Source of the DNA: Synergistaceae bacterium
GTDB taxonomy: Bacteria > Synergistota > Synergistia > Synergistales > Aminobacteriaceae
NCBI GenBank assembly: GCA_018436785.1
Contig: JAHDKR010000046.1
Location: forward strand, 1 to 46,048
Reading direction: 5' to 3'
Length of the DNA: 46,048 nt
In this document: in pieces, positions 37,204 through 44,755 of the stretch
Position numbering within the stretch: the stretch's first letter is position 1
Layout: each line of letters starts with the position of its first letter
Translations under genes and position numbers: made by a program
Notes under the pieces: model-generated
What the model was told of the DNA's origin: nothing
Databases searched by the model: none
What the model saw: the letters and a program-made list of their open reading frames with translations, nothing else

Positions 37204-38073
37204 ATGAAAAAGATGAAAAAAAGAATTTTAGTAGGGTCTCTTCTATTTGTACTGGTTGTACTGCTTGTCGGCGGCGTTTCACAGTATGCGTTCGCAAGCA
37301 GAATGATGGGCGCCGGGCCTTGGGGAGGGATGTCCCGCGGGCATGACAGGGGAGATTCCGCGTTCAAAGCGGAGCTCCTTCGGGCGCTGAATCCGATGGA
37401 TTTCACCGAGGAGCAGTGGAAGAAGTTCGACGAGATCCTCGGCGGGCTCCGCGATCAGGGAAAGAACTTCCGCCGGGGCATGATGAAGGAGATGTGGAAC
37501 ACTCGCAAAGAGATTCACGCGATGATGACCGCGGATGGCTTCGACGAAGAGAAGGCGAAGGAAATGATCGCTGCGGTCCGCCCGTCGTTCGTGTCGATAG
37601 CCCAAGAGGTCTTGAAAGCCCGGAACGAACTGTACGGCATGCTGAACGACGCGCAGCGGAACAAGGTGGGCGCTGTTCTCGAAGTCATCGGGAAACGGTT
37701 GGAGCAGCCTTTCAGCGGCCCTCGGGAACTGCATGCCGCAATGACGCGCCGCCTTGAACTGACGCCCGACCAGAAAGGAAAGGTCGAGGCAATTACGAAG
37801 GAGACCGCGCCCAAGATGCACACCTTCGCGAAGACGCTGTTCGACCAGGTGAAGTCGGAGCATGCGGCGCTTGCGAACGGACCGATGAGCGACGAGCAGC
37901 TCGCGGAATCGGCCGGAAAAATCGCCGATCTTGCCGAAGGAGCTCTGATGGAGATGGGCAGAGTGAGGGCGCAGGTGTGGGAGACGCTTACTCCCGAGCA
38001 GCGCGAAGAGATGGGGAAGATGCGCCATCCCATGGGCGGAATGGAGCGCAGGCCGGGGAGGATGCGGAAGTAG
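37204..38073 (+). CDS. Secreted Spy/CpxP-like protein with duplicated LTxxQ repeats
   Basis: 289 residues; ATG 37204 follows CGGGAGGCGAAACACG. A signal peptide or anchor (ILVGSLLFVLVVLLVGGVSQYAFA, 8-31) is followed by an all-helical body rich in Met, Lys and Glu. LTxxQ-type motifs occur at 67-71 (FTEEQ), 147-151 (LNDAQ), 186-190 (LTPDQ) and 262-266 (LTPEQ). A normal Spy or CpxP (about 160 residues) has two, so this looks like two Spy units fused head to tail. Spy is a periplasmic chaperone and CpxP restrains the kinase CpxA. The tail is Gly/Met/Arg rich (HPMGGMERRPGRMRK), and an early MMGAGPWGGM stretch could bind metal. The gene is divergent from the Cpx-like regulators and probably under their control. 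Confidence 0.82.
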   Translation: MKKMKKRILVGSLLFVLVVLLVGGVSQYAFASRMMGAGPWGGMSRGHDRGDSAFKAELLRALNPMDFTEEQWKKFDEILGGLRDQGKNFRRGMMKEMWNTRKEIHAMMTADGFDEEKAKEMIAAVRPSFVSIAQEVLKARNELYGMLNDAQRNKVGAVLEVIGKRLEQPFSGPRELHAAMTRRLELTPDQKGKVEAITKETAPKMHTFAKTLFDQVKSEHAALANGPMSDEQLAESAGKIADLAEGALMEMGRVRAQVWETLTPEQREEMGKMRHPMGGMERRPGRMRK

Positions 38074-38098
38074 CAGCTTCGCGGAACGAAGTGCTGCG

Positions 38099-38127
38099 CG
38101 CGGCGCGGGATCTTGATCCGCGCCGCG
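38099..38127 (+). other. GC-rich hairpin after the Spy-like gene
   Basis: CGCGGCGCGG-G-ATC and GATCCGCGCCGCG pair over 13 bp with one bulged G and a TT loop. No T-run follows; it may protect the 3' end of the mRNA or act with the next hairpin. Confidence 0.55.
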
Positions 38128-38136
38128 TACAGACTG

Positions 38137-38173
38137 AAAAAACGACGCGCGAGAAGCGTTCCGTTCGTTTTTT
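38137..38173 (+). terminator. Probable terminator of the Spy-like gene
   Basis: AAAAAACGA (38137-38145) pairs with TCGTTTTTT (38165-38173), with an inner ACGC/GCGT stem. It ends in a T-run. The remaining 38174-38332 gap holds only the diguanylate cyclase promoter. Confidence 0.6.
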
Positions 38174-38270
38174 GAAAGGCGTTCGAGGGAGAGGTTCCTC
38201 GGACGCTTTTGCATATTTCCCTCGTCTCCGGCGGCGTCTCTTCCTGAGTATTTGGGAGATATTCCTTTGT

Positions 38271-38299
38271 TTGACAGCGCACACCTCCAAAGATACACT
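38271..38299 (+). promoter_or_regulatory. Sigma70-type promoter of the diguanylate cyclase unit
   Basis: Consensus TTGACA (38271-38276), 17-nt spacer, TACACT (38294-38299). Transcription should start near 38306, about 27 nt before the leader ORF. Confidence 0.85.
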
Positions 38300-38332
38300 G
38301 TGCTAACGAAGATATTTCAAGGGGGGCGCGTT

Positions 38333-38401
38333 ATGAAAAGGGGCTGTGTAAATATCGGGAGCGCTGCGGCGTTCCCTCCGTGGGGAGGAGCGATACGATG
38401 A
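38333..38401 (+). CDS. 22-codon leader ORF coupled to the diguanylate cyclase gene
   Basis: ATG 38333 follows AAGGGGGGCGCGTT, a good ribosome binding site close to the predicted transcription start. The peptide is MKRGCVNIGSAAAFPPWGG-AIR, and its stop TGA (38399-38401) overlaps the ATG of the diguanylate cyclase as ATGA. The cyclase's own binding site (GGGGAGGAG) lies inside the leader's last codons. Ribosomes translating the leader would therefore open or re-initiate on the cyclase gene. The peptide has no run of one amino acid that would mark a classical attenuator, but PPW could slow ribosomes. It could be fortuitous; position, binding site and exact overlap make it worth annotating. Confidence 0.55.
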   Translation: MKRGCVNIGSAAAFPPWGGAIR

Positions 38402-39585
38402 CTTCCTCCGACTTCGAATACGGGAACGATCCGCAACTCCGGGAGTCGATCGAGCGCAGCATTCTCCTGGGCAATCTGCGAAGGATGCAGCGCCTTCTTT
38501 GGGGGCTTGCGCTCTTTCTGGCGCTGGTGCTCCTCTGCAGTCCTTTTCTGTACGAAAAGTCGGTGCAGCACTTCGGATCCGCAGCTCCCCTTGAAGTGCA
38601 GATTCTCTGGCGCAGCGCCTGGCTTGCTTTTGACCTCTTCGCGCTTTTCGGTATCCGCCGCATTCTTTCGCATCCGCCGGAGCGGATCGGTCTTTTCCAC
38701 AGGGCGGTGGAGACGGGCGTTCCGCTCATCAACATGCTCTTCGTCGTTTCTCTGCTGGCAGCAGGGTATGCGTACAACCCCTCTTTGGAAATTCTGTATA
38801 TCGCCCTTTTCGCAATGGCGCCTCTCATACGGTTGAATGCAGCCAAAACATTCATCGTCGTCGGGATGCCGCTGGGGCTGTTTGTGGCGCTCATGGACCG
38901 CCGCGCGGCCGGAGTCGCGCATATGTCCAACATGATCAGCCTGACCGCCGTCGTCATTCTCGCGGCGATCGTCTTCAGAGAGATGTACCGTTCCACCGTC
39001 CGCGAAATGGAGCAGCAGGCGATCATCGAGCGTCAGCTCAAGATTATGGAAACGTTTGCAAACACGGACGGACTGACCGGGCTCGCAAATCGCAGGAGCC
39101 TCGACGAGAATCTGGAGAGCGAATGGAGAAGGGGTATGCGAGAACATAACTTCCTGGCAGTCGTCATGCTGGACATCGATCTTTTCAAGAGCTACAACGA
39201 TCAGTACGGACATCCGTCCGGAGACGACTGTATCAGGAACATCGCCTCCGTCATCAAGGGGTATGCGCGGAGAGCGGGGGATATAGCCGCGCGCTACGGC
39301 GGCGAGGAATTCGTGATCGTGCTGCCGGGCGTCGATCTCGGGGACGCCGCGTCGATAGCGGAGAAGATTCGCCTGGAGATATTCTCCGCAAACCGTCCGC
39401 ATGCCGGGTCGCCGGAAGGCCGGGTGACCGTCAGCGCGGGGGTGGCCTCCGCTCCGGCGGCCTCTCTCGACTCCGGCGAAGCGCTTCTTCGTTCCGCGGA
39501 CCTGGCGTTGTACCGTGCGAAGTCGGAAGGGCGCAACAGGGTGGTCGCGGCAAGCGAGAGTGCGCGTGTTGTTGCGGAAAAGTGA
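38398..39585 (+). CDS. Membrane diguanylate cyclase (GGDEF)
   Basis: 395 residues. ATG 38398 is chosen for the GGGGAGGAG site and its overlap with the leader ORF. Five or six membrane helices occupy about 33-195 (LLWGLALFLALVLLCSPFLY, LINMLFVVSLLAAGYAY, ILYIALFAMAPLI, TFIVVGMPLGLFVALM, MISLTAVVILAAIVF). A short coiled coil (REMEQQAIIERQLKIMETFA) leads to the GGDEF domain, starting NTDGLTGLANRRSLDENL, with metal-binding Asp in LDIDLFKSYND, and the active site RYGGEEF (301-305). An inhibitory I-site RAGD (292-295) lies five residues before it. It should make c-di-GMP from two GTP and be feedback inhibited. The signal sensed by the membrane part is unknown. No c-di-GMP riboswitch was found in this window. 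Confidence 0.92.
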   Translation: MTSSDFEYGNDPQLRESIERSILLGNLRRMQRLLWGLALFLALVLLCSPFLYEKSVQHFGSAAPLEVQILWRSAWLAFDLFALFGIRRILSHPPERIGLFHRAVETGVPLINMLFVVSLLAAGYAYNPSLEILYIALFAMAPLIRLNAAKTFIVVGMPLGLFVALMDRRAAGVAHMSNMISLTAVVILAAIVFREMYRSTVREMEQQAIIERQLKIMETFANTDGLTGLANRRSLDENLESEWRRGMREHNFLAVVMLDIDLFKSYNDQYGHPSGDDCIRNIASVIKGYARRAGDIAARYGGEEFVIVLPGVDLGDAASIAEKIRLEIFSANRPHAGSPEGRVTVSAGVASAPAASLDSGEALLRSADLALYRAKSEGRNRVVAASESARVVAEK

Positions 39586-39623
39586 GGCATGGAGTGTGAA
39601 CAACGCTGATGGAGGTGTCGCGT

Positions 39624-40103
39624 ATGTCTGGACGTGATGATGATCTTCTGGCGAAGGAGCTTGAAAAGCTTGCGGCGGCGGGCGGGAAGATCGCGGCGAA
39701 GATATCGGGCAAGTCAAGTCCTGCCGTAACCGCGGAAGATTCCGAGATCATGCGCAAAGCGGCTCGGCGATTGGATACCGATCAGTACAGAGAGGAGCGT
39801 ATGATCGAGGGGGATGCGAGGAGCGTGCTGCAACTCGCGTACGACGCCTTGAAAAACACCGGCCGAATCCTGGAGGAAAACGAGCGTGAAAGCTCCGTGA
39901 ATCCACGGGTTTCCGGCGTGGTGGGCGCGGGTTTCTTCGGGAAAAATCCTGCGGTGGTCCACGCGGAGATAGTCGGTGCGGATGAGAGGCGTTGTACTCT
40001 GCGCCTCACCGGGGCGGCCAAGGAAGGACTGATCAAGCAAGGGACTGCAAGAAAAGCAGTCGAGAAGGTATTGCGGGAGTTCGACTCCCTGAAGTCTTCG
40101 TAG
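39624..40103 (+). CDS. Hypothetical cytoplasmic protein
   Basis: 159 residues; ATG 39624 follows TGGAGGTGTCGCGT. The family is not recognised. The first 90 residues are helical and charged (LLAKELEKLAAAGGKIAAKISG, then EIMRKAARRLDTDQYREERMI, SVLQLAYDALKNTGRILEENE). After SGVVGAGFFGKNPAVV the C-terminal part has two strands (HAEIVGADERRCTLRLTG) and a closing helix (TARKAVEKVLREFDSLK). No signal peptide or membrane segment is present, and there is no cysteine pair or obvious catalytic motif. It follows the diguanylate cyclase by 38 nt on the same strand and may share its transcript. The compact alpha-plus-beta end could be a binding module. Confidence 0.6.
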   Translation: MSGRDDDLLAKELEKLAAAGGKIAAKISGKSSPAVTAEDSEIMRKAARRLDTDQYREERMIEGDARSVLQLAYDALKNTGRILEENERESSVNPRVSGVVGAGFFGKNPAVVHAEIVGADERRCTLRLTGAAKEGLIKQGTARKAVEKVLREFDSLKSS

Positions 40104-40147
40104 AGGAATCTCCCGGAGGACGCCTCCCGTTCCGTGTGCACGGAGGG

Positions 40148-40153
40148 TATAAT
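40148..40153 (+). promoter_or_regulatory. Possible -10 with adjacent palindrome upstream of the exporter unit
   Basis: TATAAT at 40148-40153, preceded by CCGTG-TG-CACGG (40132-40143), a short palindrome placed where the -35 spacer would be. No good -35 is visible, so control by a regulator is possible. Confidence 0.4.
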
Positions 40154-40184
40154 CAAGCATCATTCTCTATTTCGGGAGGTTCCT

Positions 40185-40349
40185 ATGCGAGTGAAACGAA
40201 ACAGTGTCCGATACAGAGCGGGCATGAAGCGAACGCGCCGCATCCGTCCTCTGTTGACGTCTCTTCTTCCGACCGGGTGTCTCTTTTGTTGTTCTTGTGG
40301 GCGCTCGGCAGCCTGCAGGCCGTGGCTCGGGGAAGGAGCGGCGTCATGA
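40185..40349 (+). CDS. Possible 54-aa ORF coupled to the EamA transporter gene
   Basis: ATG 40185 follows TCGGGAGGTTCCT, and the stop TGA (40347-40349) overlaps the exporter ATG as ATGA. The peptide is basic at first (MRVKRNSVRYRAGMKRTRR), then hydrophobic with five Cys (LLTSLLPTGCLFCCSCGRSA). LPTGC recalls a lipobox but the context is poor. It may be a real small protein or simply a translated leader that couples the exporter to its binding site. I recognise no family. Confidence 0.4.
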   Translation: MRVKRNSVRYRAGMKRTRRIRPLLTSLLPTGCLFCCSCGRSAACRPWLGEGAAS

Positions 40350-41302
40350 GCGGCATCAGAAAGTCGATGAGTCCGCTCGAATGGTTGTTGCTGCTCTTTC
40401 TTTCGGTTCTTTGGGGCGGCTCGTTCTTTTTCGTCGGCATCGTGGTCCACGCCCTGCCGCGCTTCACCATCGTCGCGCTCCGCGTCGGCCTGGCGGCGCT
40501 TGCGCTCCATATCCTTCTTCTCTTCAGGGGAGAGCGCATTCCTTTGGACAAACGGCTCTGGGGGGCCTTCTTCGTGATAGGGCTACTGAACAACGTGATC
40601 CCCTTCAGCCTGATCATCCAGGGGCAGATGCACATCGCCAGCGGTCTTGCCTCGATCCTCAACGCGACCACGCCGCTCTTCACCGTCGTGGTCGCGCACT
40701 TTTTGACCGACGACGAGAAGATGACCGCCGGGCGTTTTCTCGGCGTGCTCGTCGGTTTCTCCGGCGTCGTACTGATGATCGGGCCGGAGGCCGTCGCCGG
40801 GCTGGGAACGCACGTCGTCGCGCAGCTCTGCGTCCTGGGGGCGACGCTCTGCTACGCCTTCGCGGGCGTGTTCGGCAGGCGCTTCCGGGGGATGAAGCTC
40901 GCCCCGATGATCGCTGCCGCCGGGCAGGTAACGGCATCCAGCATCATCCTCGTACCGCTCGCCCTCGTCCTTGAACATCCGTGGACGCTTCCAGCGCCGG
41001 CGCCCGAGGTGTGGGGCGCGATTCTCGGGCTTGCGCTGCTCTCCACCGCGTTCGCCTACGTCATCTACTTCCGCATACTGGCCTCGGCGGGAGCCAACAA
41101 CGTGCTCCTTGTGACCTTTCTCATCCCGGTCAGCGCCATACTCCTCGGAACCACAGTTCTGGGTGAACGCCTGGAACCGAAGCACTTCGCCGGAATGGCG
41201 CTCATCGGCGTCGCCCTCGCCGCGATCGACGGCAGGCTCTTCGGCATGTTGCGGCGCTTTTTCCGTACTTCCCCGGGAGACAACCCGGGAGATTGCGAGT
41301 GA
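40346..41302 (+). CDS. EamA/DMT-family exporter
   Basis: 318 residues; ATG 40346 follows GGGAAGGAGCGGCGTC. Ten membrane helices in two EamA repeats: the first starts LEWLLLLFLSVLWGGSFFFVGIVV, with ALRVGLAALALHILLLF and HIASGLASILNATTPLFTVVVAHFL; the second runs from VVAQLCVLGATLCYAFAGVFGRR to VLLVTFLIPVSAILLGTTVLGERL. The W-G-G-S-F near the start and P-V-S-A-I-L-L-G with G-E in the second half are family marks. Members export amino acids, purines or other small molecules; the substrate is unknown. The next gene starts 15 nt later with its own strong binding site, so the exporter may be transcribed with the large surface protein and the symporter. Confidence 0.88.
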   Translation: MSGIRKSMSPLEWLLLLFLSVLWGGSFFFVGIVVHALPRFTIVALRVGLAALALHILLLFRGERIPLDKRLWGAFFVIGLLNNVIPFSLIIQGQMHIASGLASILNATTPLFTVVVAHFLTDDEKMTAGRFLGVLVGFSGVVLMIGPEAVAGLGTHVVAQLCVLGATLCYAFAGVFGRRFRGMKLAPMIAAAGQVTASSIILVPLALVLEHPWTLPAPAPEVWGAILGLALLSTAFAYVIYFRILASAGANNVLLVTFLIPVSAILLGTTVLGERLEPKHFAGMALIGVALAAIDGRLFGMLRRFFRTSPGDNPGDCE

Positions 41303-41317
41303 AAAGGAGGTACCGAC

Positions 41318-44300
41318 ATGTTCCGACGAAAAATGAAAGGTTCTCTGCTTGTTGCGTTGTTTCTGCTCGCAGCGCTGCTTCCGCAGGCCCCCCGCTTGGA
41401 GGCAGCTCCGCCGGGAACGACGGACCCGTTCGCCCGCGCGCCCTTCCTGCTGATGGACGAGGAGGCGGTCGTCCTGACGCAGGAGAGCGGCAACATCTAC
41501 AGCGACGTCTTCCTGCCGAACGTGGTACAGCGCGAGGACGGCTCCCGCACCTGGTCCGAACGACTGGACGATGCCAAGGCGACCTGGTCGCCGAGACCGC
41601 CGCTTCTGGACGGACGGGTCGGCGACGCGGCCGTGCTGCTGCGGAACAGCCGGAACGAGGCGTTTCTGGCGCAGGTCTGGAATGCAATCTCTTCGACGGG
41701 GTTGACGATGTCGTTGGCGCCTGTGGACCAGAATGGCTACAAGGCGGAGATTATGCGAATAAATAGTAGATGGGGTTTTTTTTCAATCAATTATTTCGTC
41801 GCCGCCGCGGGGGATCTTAACGGGGATCGGGCCACGGAACTTGTCTTGGTCAGTACCGGCGATAGTAACGGACCGATATTTTTCGCGGCCTCCGTCGCCG
41901 GATTCGACAATCCCGTTGGAAGCGAGTTTTCGAACGCAGGCGAAGTACCTCGCATACACTGGCGCTCCGGATTCCGCATCGCGACCGGCGACGCCGACGG
42001 GAACGGCAGGGACGAGATCGCCGTGATGTACGTATCGGAGGCGGGAAAGTACGTGGTGGCGCTCTTCAAGGCGGATGAGAACCTGAGGCTCCGTCTCCTC
42101 GGAGTGCATACGCTCGACATCGCGCCCTACCGCGACACATACTACCCCCCGGACCAGTTCGACATCGCCTTCGCCGACTGGGAGGGCGACGGAAGGAAGA
42201 AGATCTTCTGCGTTACAGGGTACGCCGGAGACGGGTTCGGAAGAAACGTCCGCCTGCTCACCGTGACCATCCAGGAAGGAAGAGCGACCTTCACCACGGA
42301 ATCGAGACACTCCCACAAGTTCTTCGGGGACCAGGGCCCCATACTGGCGGCTGTAGCGGACATCAACGGAAACGGGAAGGACGAGCTTCTTCTGACCAAT
42401 CGATGGGGAAGCCCCCCCTTCGAGCGTTCGGAACTCATCGCGGTGTACAACAAAGGCGACGGCTCCTCCGGAACCGCCAGTAAGTATTGGAGCAACGATC
42501 GACTCGAGATCTACCGGCCCATCTCCCATCTGAAGACGGGGCGCTTCACCGGCTCCCTCCACCCGTCGGCGGTGGCGAAAGGCGGATCGCACGCGATGGT
42601 CCTGCTCCATCAGATCCATTGGCGCGGGGACGGTACGTTCGCTCGTCTTCTTCGTCTTGAGGGCGATACGCTGAAAGAAGTTTCTGAAGCTCGTCTCAGC
42701 TCCGGTATGCTGCTTCCGGAGCGCGCCCATCTCCTCGTCGGCGATCTTGACCGCGACAGCATGGTGCTGGGCTACCCGACGCACATCACGTTGGAGAACC
42801 ACGTCACGCCGCTCCTCTTCATGAACGAGCCGCCGAAGCACATCGACGCGGACGGAACCGGAGCGGTGACGAACAGCACGCGCAGGGACGACCTGTACGT
42901 CCAGTACGCGCAAAGCGACTCGGAGTCCAGAGAGACCACCAACACCTTCGAGGCGGAGAGCACCCTCGGAGGCTCGGTGAGCGTGGAGCAAAAGGGAGGG
43001 ATTGATCTCGGCATAGTGAAAGCCGAGACGAAGCTGACCACCACCGTCGGCGGCTCGACGAAAGACCTTCGCTCCGAGATCGCAAGGAGCTACCAGTCGA
43101 GATCCACGTCGCTCACCGGGGCGACCACGAGGGACGACGTGCTGCTCTATCTCTCCAACCGCGTCCACCTCTGGCGCTACCCGATCCTCGGCTGGATGAG
43201 CGAACCGGAAGGAGGCGGGGCGAAAGTACCCACCTACTATCAGCTCTCCATCCCGGAAGCGGAAGCGAGCATGAAATTCCTTCCCGGGCTGAACGTCGAC
43301 TGGTACCATCCGGCCCACATGAACGGAAACGTCCTCTCCTACCCTTCGAGAAGAGCACAGATAGACGATTTCGCCGAAGACAGGCGACTCTCCGACAACG
43401 TCGAGTTCGGCGTCGGCGGCGGAACGGCGTTCACAAGAGGCATCACGTGGAAGGACTCGTTTACGAGGGAGAGCCTGAAGTCGGTCGAGGTCAAAATGAA
43501 CCTCGACGTGGAACTGCAGGTGAGCGGCAGCGCGCAGGTCGAGATCTTCGAGGTCGGCGGCTCGACGACCGCCTCCTTCCACATGGACAAGCGGACGACC
43601 GAGACGAGCGTGGCGAAGACCTCCGTGGAGAAGGAAAAGGCGTTCACTGTGAACATCCCGGCGTTCTCGACGCCGCTCGGCTATCAGATCACGCCGCTGA
43701 TGTACAGAACGGGCGGCGGCGTCCTCAAAACATCCCACGTCGTGGACGTGCTCAACAACCGGTCGCTGTGGGCGAGCCGCTACGCGGCCCCCGATCCGGC
43801 CCTCAACCTTCCGCGCCTCTGGAGGTATGTCGAAGGCGACGGATGGAAGTGGGCGGCCGCCGATCCGCTCAACCCGGACGCGCGGAAGATACGCGGCATC
43901 TTCTTCCGGAACTCCAACGGCGTCGACCTGGGAAAGAGCCTCCCGCTGGGAGAAACAACGACGATCGCCGTGCGCGTGCACAACTTCAGCCTGGTCGAGT
44001 GCCCCGAGGTGGACGTCCTCTTCGAGGCCGTTCCCTACGGCGGCGGCCCGGCGGTCGTTATCGGAACCGCACGGACGCCCCGGATAGACCCGTGGGGCGC
44101 TTCCGTAGCGGCCAACTGGAAGTGGGCGACAGTTGCGTGGAACACCTCAGGGATGACGGAGGGGAACTACACGGTACGCGTCACGGCGAACCCCGACGGG
44201 CGGGTTGCGGAGCTTGAGGGACGGGCCCTGAACGAGCCGTTCGACAACAACCTCGGCTGGTACGACGTCTTCGTGGGCAGGTCGCGGAGCGTCTTCTCGG

Positions 44301-44752
44301 AAAGACTGAATCTCGTCGCCGCAACGCTCCAAGTGGCGAACACCCCCGCCGACGGGAAAGCCTTCGCCCCCGGCGAAACCGTGCTGCTTCGAGGAACGGT
44401 ACGCAACGAACACATCCTGCCGTTCGGGAACATCTCGCTCTTCTTCTACGACGGCAACCCCGACGGAGGAGGAAAGCCCATCGCCAACAGAATCGTCTCA
44501 GGAATCATCCCGGGCGGCGAGTACTCCGTCGTGCTGACGCATACCTTCGACACGCCGGGGTCGCACGGCGTCTTCATGAGGGTGGTTCCCAAGGTCGGCG
44601 ATCCCCCCGAGGACAACACGGTGAGCGTCGTCGTCGCCGTGCAGGGCGGCGCTTCGGGCAGCGGCGGATGCGCCGCCGGAAGCGCGGGCGCATGGAGCGC
44701 GCTGCTTCTGATAGGACTGGCGCCGTTGGCGCTCGGAAGAAAGGAGAGGTAA
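41318..44752 (+). CDS. Large FG-GAP/CARDB surface protein with Synergist-CTERM tail
   Basis: 1144 residues; ATG 41318 follows AAAAGGAGGTACCGAC. Signal peptide 1-29 (LLVALFLLAALLPQAPRLEA). FG-GAP/VCBS-type Ca-binding loops occur at 166 (DLNGDRATEL), 225 (DADGNGRDEI), 287 (DWEGDGRKKI) and 348 (DINGNGKDEL), suggesting an N-terminal beta-propeller to about 500. The middle (about 540-800) has two long alternating Ser/Thr/Val stretches, 545-600 (GGSVSVEQKGGIDLGIVKAE) and 722-780 (VEVKMNLDVELQVSGSAQVE, then TTASFHMDKRTTETSVAKTS), reminiscent of the amphipathic beta-hairpins of pore-forming proteins. CARDB-like beta domains follow (about 868-985 and 997-1110). The end SGSGGCAAGSAGAWSALLL plus IGLAPLALGRKER is a Synergist-CTERM tail. 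Predicted surface protein; activity unknown. Confidence 0.82.
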   Translation: MFRRKMKGSLLVALFLLAALLPQAPRLEAAPPGTTDPFARAPFLLMDEEAVVLTQESGNIYSDVFLPNVVQREDGSRTWSERLDDAKATWSPRPPLLDGRVGDAAVLLRNSRNEAFLAQVWNAISSTGLTMSLAPVDQNGYKAEIMRINSRWGFFSINYFVAAAGDLNGDRATELVLVSTGDSNGPIFFAASVAGFDNPVGSEFSNAGEVPRIHWRSGFRIATGDADGNGRDEIAVMYVSEAGKYVVALFKADENLRLRLLGVHTLDIAPYRDTYYPPDQFDIAFADWEGDGRKKIFCVTGYAGDGFGRNVRLLTVTIQEGRATFTTESRHSHKFFGDQGPILAAVADINGNGKDELLLTNRWGSPPFERSELIAVYNKGDGSSGTASKYWSNDRLEIYRPISHLKTGRFTGSLHPSAVAKGGSHAMVLLHQIHWRGDGTFARLLRLEGDTLKEVSEARLSSGMLLPERAHLLVGDLDRDSMVLGYPTHITLENHVTPLLFMNEPPKHIDADGTGAVTNSTRRDDLYVQYAQSDSESRETTNTFEAESTLGGSVSVEQKGGIDLGIVKAETKLTTTVGGSTKDLRSEIARSYQSRSTSLTGATTRDDVLLYLSNRVHLWRYPILGWMSEPEGGGAKVPTYYQLSIPEAEASMKFLPGLNVDWYHPAHMNGNVLSYPSRRAQIDDFAEDRRLSDNVEFGVGGGTAFTRGITWKDSFTRESLKSVEVKMNLDVELQVSGSAQVEIFEVGGSTTASFHMDKRTTETSVAKTSVEKEKAFTVNIPAFSTPLGYQITPLMYRTGGGVLKTSHVVDVLNNRSLWASRYAAPDPALNLPRLWRYVEGDGWKWAAADPLNPDARKIRGIFFRNSNGVDLGKSLPLGETTTIAVRVHNFSLVECPEVDVLFEAVPYGGGPAVVIGTARTPRIDPWGASVAANWKWATVAWNTSGMTEGNYTVRVTANPDGRVAELEGRALNEPFDNNLGWYDVFVGRSRSVFSERLNLVAATLQVANTPADGKAFAPGETVLLRGTVRNEHILPFGNISLFFYDGNPDGGGKPIANRIVSGIIPGGEYSVVLTHTFDTPGSHGVFMRVVPKVGDPPEDNTVSVVVAVQGGASGSGGCAAGSAGAWSALLLIGLAPLALGRKER

Positions 44753-44755
44753 GGC

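Noticed and set aside
40075..40089. tRNA T-arm lookalike GGGAG-TTCGA-CTCCC
   Set aside because: No matching acceptor stem, D-arm or anticodon arm upstream; it lies in the coding sequence of the 159-aa protein.
41783..43981. 732-codon minus-strand open frame opposite the FG-GAP/CARDB gene
   Set aside because: Arg/Glu/Val/His-biased antisense translation with no recognisable domain, whereas the plus strand encodes signal peptide, FG-GAP motifs and sorting tail.
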